Of a stretch of DNA of 64,000 bases, positions 62,126 through 64,000 are shown one piece after another. Position numbers and translations under genes: made by a program. Below the pieces are notes generated by a model that saw only the letters and a list, made by a program, of their open reading frames with translations, was not told the DNA's origin and ran no database searches. Each line of letters begins with the position of its first letter. Position 1 is the first letter of the stretch. The DNA is from Paraspadella gotoi (lineage: Eukaryota; Chaetognatha): contig CM119267.1 in assembly GCA_051294375.1 (NCBI GenBank), positions 11,915,553 to 11,979,552 of the forward strand, given 5' to 3'.

Positions 62126-64000
62126 ATGCATATTAAAGAGTTGCGTTTGAAAAACTTTCGATCATATGCCGAATGTCACATTCAGTTTTCACCCCACGTT
62201 AATGGTATTTACGGCCTCAACGGTTCCGGGAAAAGCAACATTCTAAAGGCTATTGAATATGTGCTGTCTCACACCTATCTCCGCCCCCACAATTGCGAGT
62301 ACCTTTATCGTGATGTGAGTTTCGTTCCGAGGAACTCTGGCAGTGTCCGACCGACTGGAACCGAGATCGTCGTCGTCGTCGACAACCACGATCGTAGAAT
62401 CCCTGCTGATCAAGACGAGATCATCTTTAAACGGGAAATTCGTCTCAAGACCGATCAGTTTTACTTCAATGGCAAAAAGATTAACAAAAAAGAGATGGAA
62501 GAGTTTTTAGAGACCTCGGGATTGAGCTGTATGAATCCTTACTACTTCGTTCATCAGGGCATGATTACTCAAATATCGGAGGCTTCGCCGATTGCTCGTC
62601 ATCGGACATTGAAAGATATCGCCGGATTCTCTTATTATGAAGAGAAGCGGAAAAGCATGATGGTGGATCTCAATAACTGCGACAAAAAAATGCAAAATAT
62701 TGATTTGCTGTTCGCAGAATACAAAAGGGAAATAGATAAAATGGGAGCCACAAACAAAGATTTTCTACAATTCAAAAAGCTGGAACGTGAAATTACCGTT
62801 TGTCGCTATGGCATTGAAACTGTTAAGGCCCGTGCTTTTCAAAAGACGCTGGCGGCAGAAGAGGCCGAAATGTCTTCCCAGTTGCGTCCCGAAGTCGCAC
62901 GAAGGGAAAACGAATTGCGTGAAATTGAGGCCCAGTTAGTGATATTGAACAAAAACGTGAATGATAAGTCGGTGGAATCAAGGAGATTGGAAACGCTTCT
63001 CTCGACCAAAAAGGATGAGAGAGACGAATTGGTTGCTCGATATTCCAAAAACGAGTGCCTTAAAATATCTTTAGAGAGCGAGTTAACCGATCTCAAGACC
63101 AACACCTTAGATGAATCGATGGCGCCTCGTCTAGAGGAAGAAATGAGAATTGCTGAAAGCGACAGAGATAAAGTCGCTATAGAGTTCAATGTAATGAAGG
63201 AGGAAGAGGTGAAGACAAAGAAAGAGTTGAATGGACTGAAAGCCCAGCAAGAGAGGATGATTAATCGGCAGGCGGCCGCCAAGGCTTTTAAAGGTGACAG
63301 GAAAAAAAGGGATAAGTTTCTTCGAGAGAAAATAAGAGATATAGACGCTATCAAGCGTACCTGCGAAGATAATATCGTCGAACACGAACAGATTATTGAA
63401 GAACAGGAAAAAAATTTGAGGAACAAAAGCGCACATTTACAAGATATTATAAAAGAAAAATCGATTCATAAAGAAAAATACGAAAAATTAAAAAAGTTGT
63501 TTGAAGATTGCAAAACACGATTGGTTAATGCGAAATCAAAAATTTTAGAGGCAACAAAGGAGACTTCTATGAAGGAAACCGAATACGATATAATTCAAAC
63601 AAATACGGTAAAATTCGAAAATAATCTTAAAATGCCATTCGCCGTAAAGATAGGTTTCAACAGTATAACTGTAATTATCGATTCTTTGAAGGAAGAAGCG
63701 GTTTCAGGTAGTCCGGATAAAGAAGCAGATGCGCAAACATTGCTGGATAATTATTATGGTTTACTCATCGATCATATTGTGCCTGTGAACGATTCATTCA
63801 TTGTTGCCGTGGAAGTGATTGCCGGAAACAAGTTGTGGCATTATGTGGTTGACAATTCGCTGGTGGCCACGGAGTTCTTAAAGCGTCAAAAGTCGATGAA
63901 ATTGCCTGGAGAAATAAATTTTATTTCAGTCAAAGAAGTCGCCGAATTCATTGAAAAAACACCCCCGATCAACCAAGAATGGATCCAGGGAAAATTACCG
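62126..64000 (+). CDS. SMC3: SMC3 cohesin ATPase, N-terminal half (runs off the window)
   Basis: Open from the ATG at 62126 to the window edge: 625 codons with no stop and no intron. The N-terminus MHIKELRLKNFRSYAECHIQF with Walker A GLNGSGKS (30-37) is SMC-type; IEYVLSH, NPYYFVHQGMI and YYEEKRK then follow the SMC3 order. A long Glu/Lys-rich coiled coil runs from about 190 to 500, including FKGDRKKRDKFLREKI, which resembles the SMC3 F-x-S/G-K/D-x-ERDKW segment. The hinge begins near 520 (IVAVEVIAGNKLWHYVVD, MKLPGEINFI), close to SMC3 CVEVTAGNRLFYHIVD. Family role: with SMC1 and the kleisin it forms cohesin. Identity to vertebrate SMC3 looks unusually low for this slow-evolving family, so a divergent paralogue is possible. 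An acceptor-like TTTCCGCTCAG ends at 62101. Confidence 0.9.
   Translation, partial: MHIKELRLKNFRSYAECHIQFSPHVNGIYGLNGSGKSNILKAIEYVLSHTYLRPHNCEYLYRDVSFVPRNSGSVRPTGTEIVVVVDNHDRRIPADQDEIIFKREIRLKTDQFYFNGKKINKKEMEEFLETSGLSCMNPYYFVHQGMITQISEASPIARHRTLKDIAGFSYYEEKRKSMMVDLNNCDKKMQNIDLLFAEYKREIDKMGATNKDFLQFKKLEREITVCRYGIETVKARAFQKTLAAEEAEMSSQLRPEVARRENELREIEAQLVILNKNVNDKSVESRRLETLLSTKKDERDELVARYSKNECLKISLESELTDLKTNTLDESMAPRLEEEMRIAESDRDKVAIEFNVMKEEEVKTKKELNGLKAQQERMINRQAAAKAFKGDRKKRDKFLREKIRDIDAIKRTCEDNIVEHEQIIEEQEKNLRNKSAHLQDIIKEKSIHKEKYEKLKKLFEDCKTRLVNAKSKILEATKETSMKETEYDIIQTNTVKFENNLKMPFAVKIGFNSITVIIDSLKEEAVSGSPDKEADAQTLLDNYYGLLIDHIVPVNDSFIVAVEVIAGNKLWHYVVDNSLVATEFLKRQKSMKLPGEINFISVKEVAEFIEKTPPINQEWIQGKLP

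Overview
The window is nuclear DNA of a fast-evolving invertebrate, most likely a bilaterian. Genes carry spliceosomal introns (about 45 bp to 2 kb, GT-AG, one apparent GC-AG). Intergenic DNA is AT-rich and full of microsatellites, and several products are unmistakably animal: RFX4-type RFX factor, PKC-delta, Beclin 1, Integrator subunit 11, LMBR1, tetraspanin. An RFX4-type protein argues against a typical nematode. I cannot name the species.

Layout. Positions 1-7 kb are AT-rich and nearly gene-free, with a perfect 47-bp palindrome, a purine tract and a ~53-bp hairpin-bearing minisatellite. From 7.3 to 8.8 kb two minus-strand genes for secreted or membrane proteins begin (a small multi-exon protein with a signal peptide, and a CUB-domain protein). 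From 10 to 16.4 kb lie a CCAAT-box cluster, a four-exon two-pass membrane protein with an acidic tail and a six-exon tetraspanin. From 16.4 to 32.7 kb is a poor region dominated by (GA)n/(CT)n and (GAC)n arrays, four N gaps and an inverted duplication; I see no confident gene there.

From 32.7 kb to the end the window is gene-dense and every gene is on the plus strand: RFX4-like factor (32722-37255, first coding exon not found), a predicted-myristoylated globin-like protein (40058-41265), PKC-delta (42633-45129), Beclin 1 (48192-52196), INTS11 (52398-54236), LMBR1 family (54369-56261), an LRR protein with a Cys cluster and CaaX end (58617-61765), and the 5' half of SMC3 (62126 to the edge). 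Beclin 1, INTS11 and LMBR1 are packed head to tail with 201- and 132-bp gaps. They serve unrelated basic cell functions (autophagy, snRNA 3'-end processing, membrane signalling), so the packing is better explained by compact or polycistronic expression than by a pathway.

Mobile DNA is the most distinctive content. Four pieces belong to miniature LTR elements (TRIM-like) with a primer-binding site resembling that for tRNA-Trp, as in CsRn1-type Ty3/gypsy elements; two carry the same short gag-like leader. There is also a hAT-type MITE with 8-bp target duplication, a TA-flanked MITE inside a Beclin 1 intron, and a dispersed ~590-bp repeat found five times, four of them in introns. A 19-bp minisatellite of about 36 units fills an intron of the LRR gene.

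Coordinates of spliced genes give the coding span; exon limits are in the evidence and were set by hand from splice consensus and reading phase.
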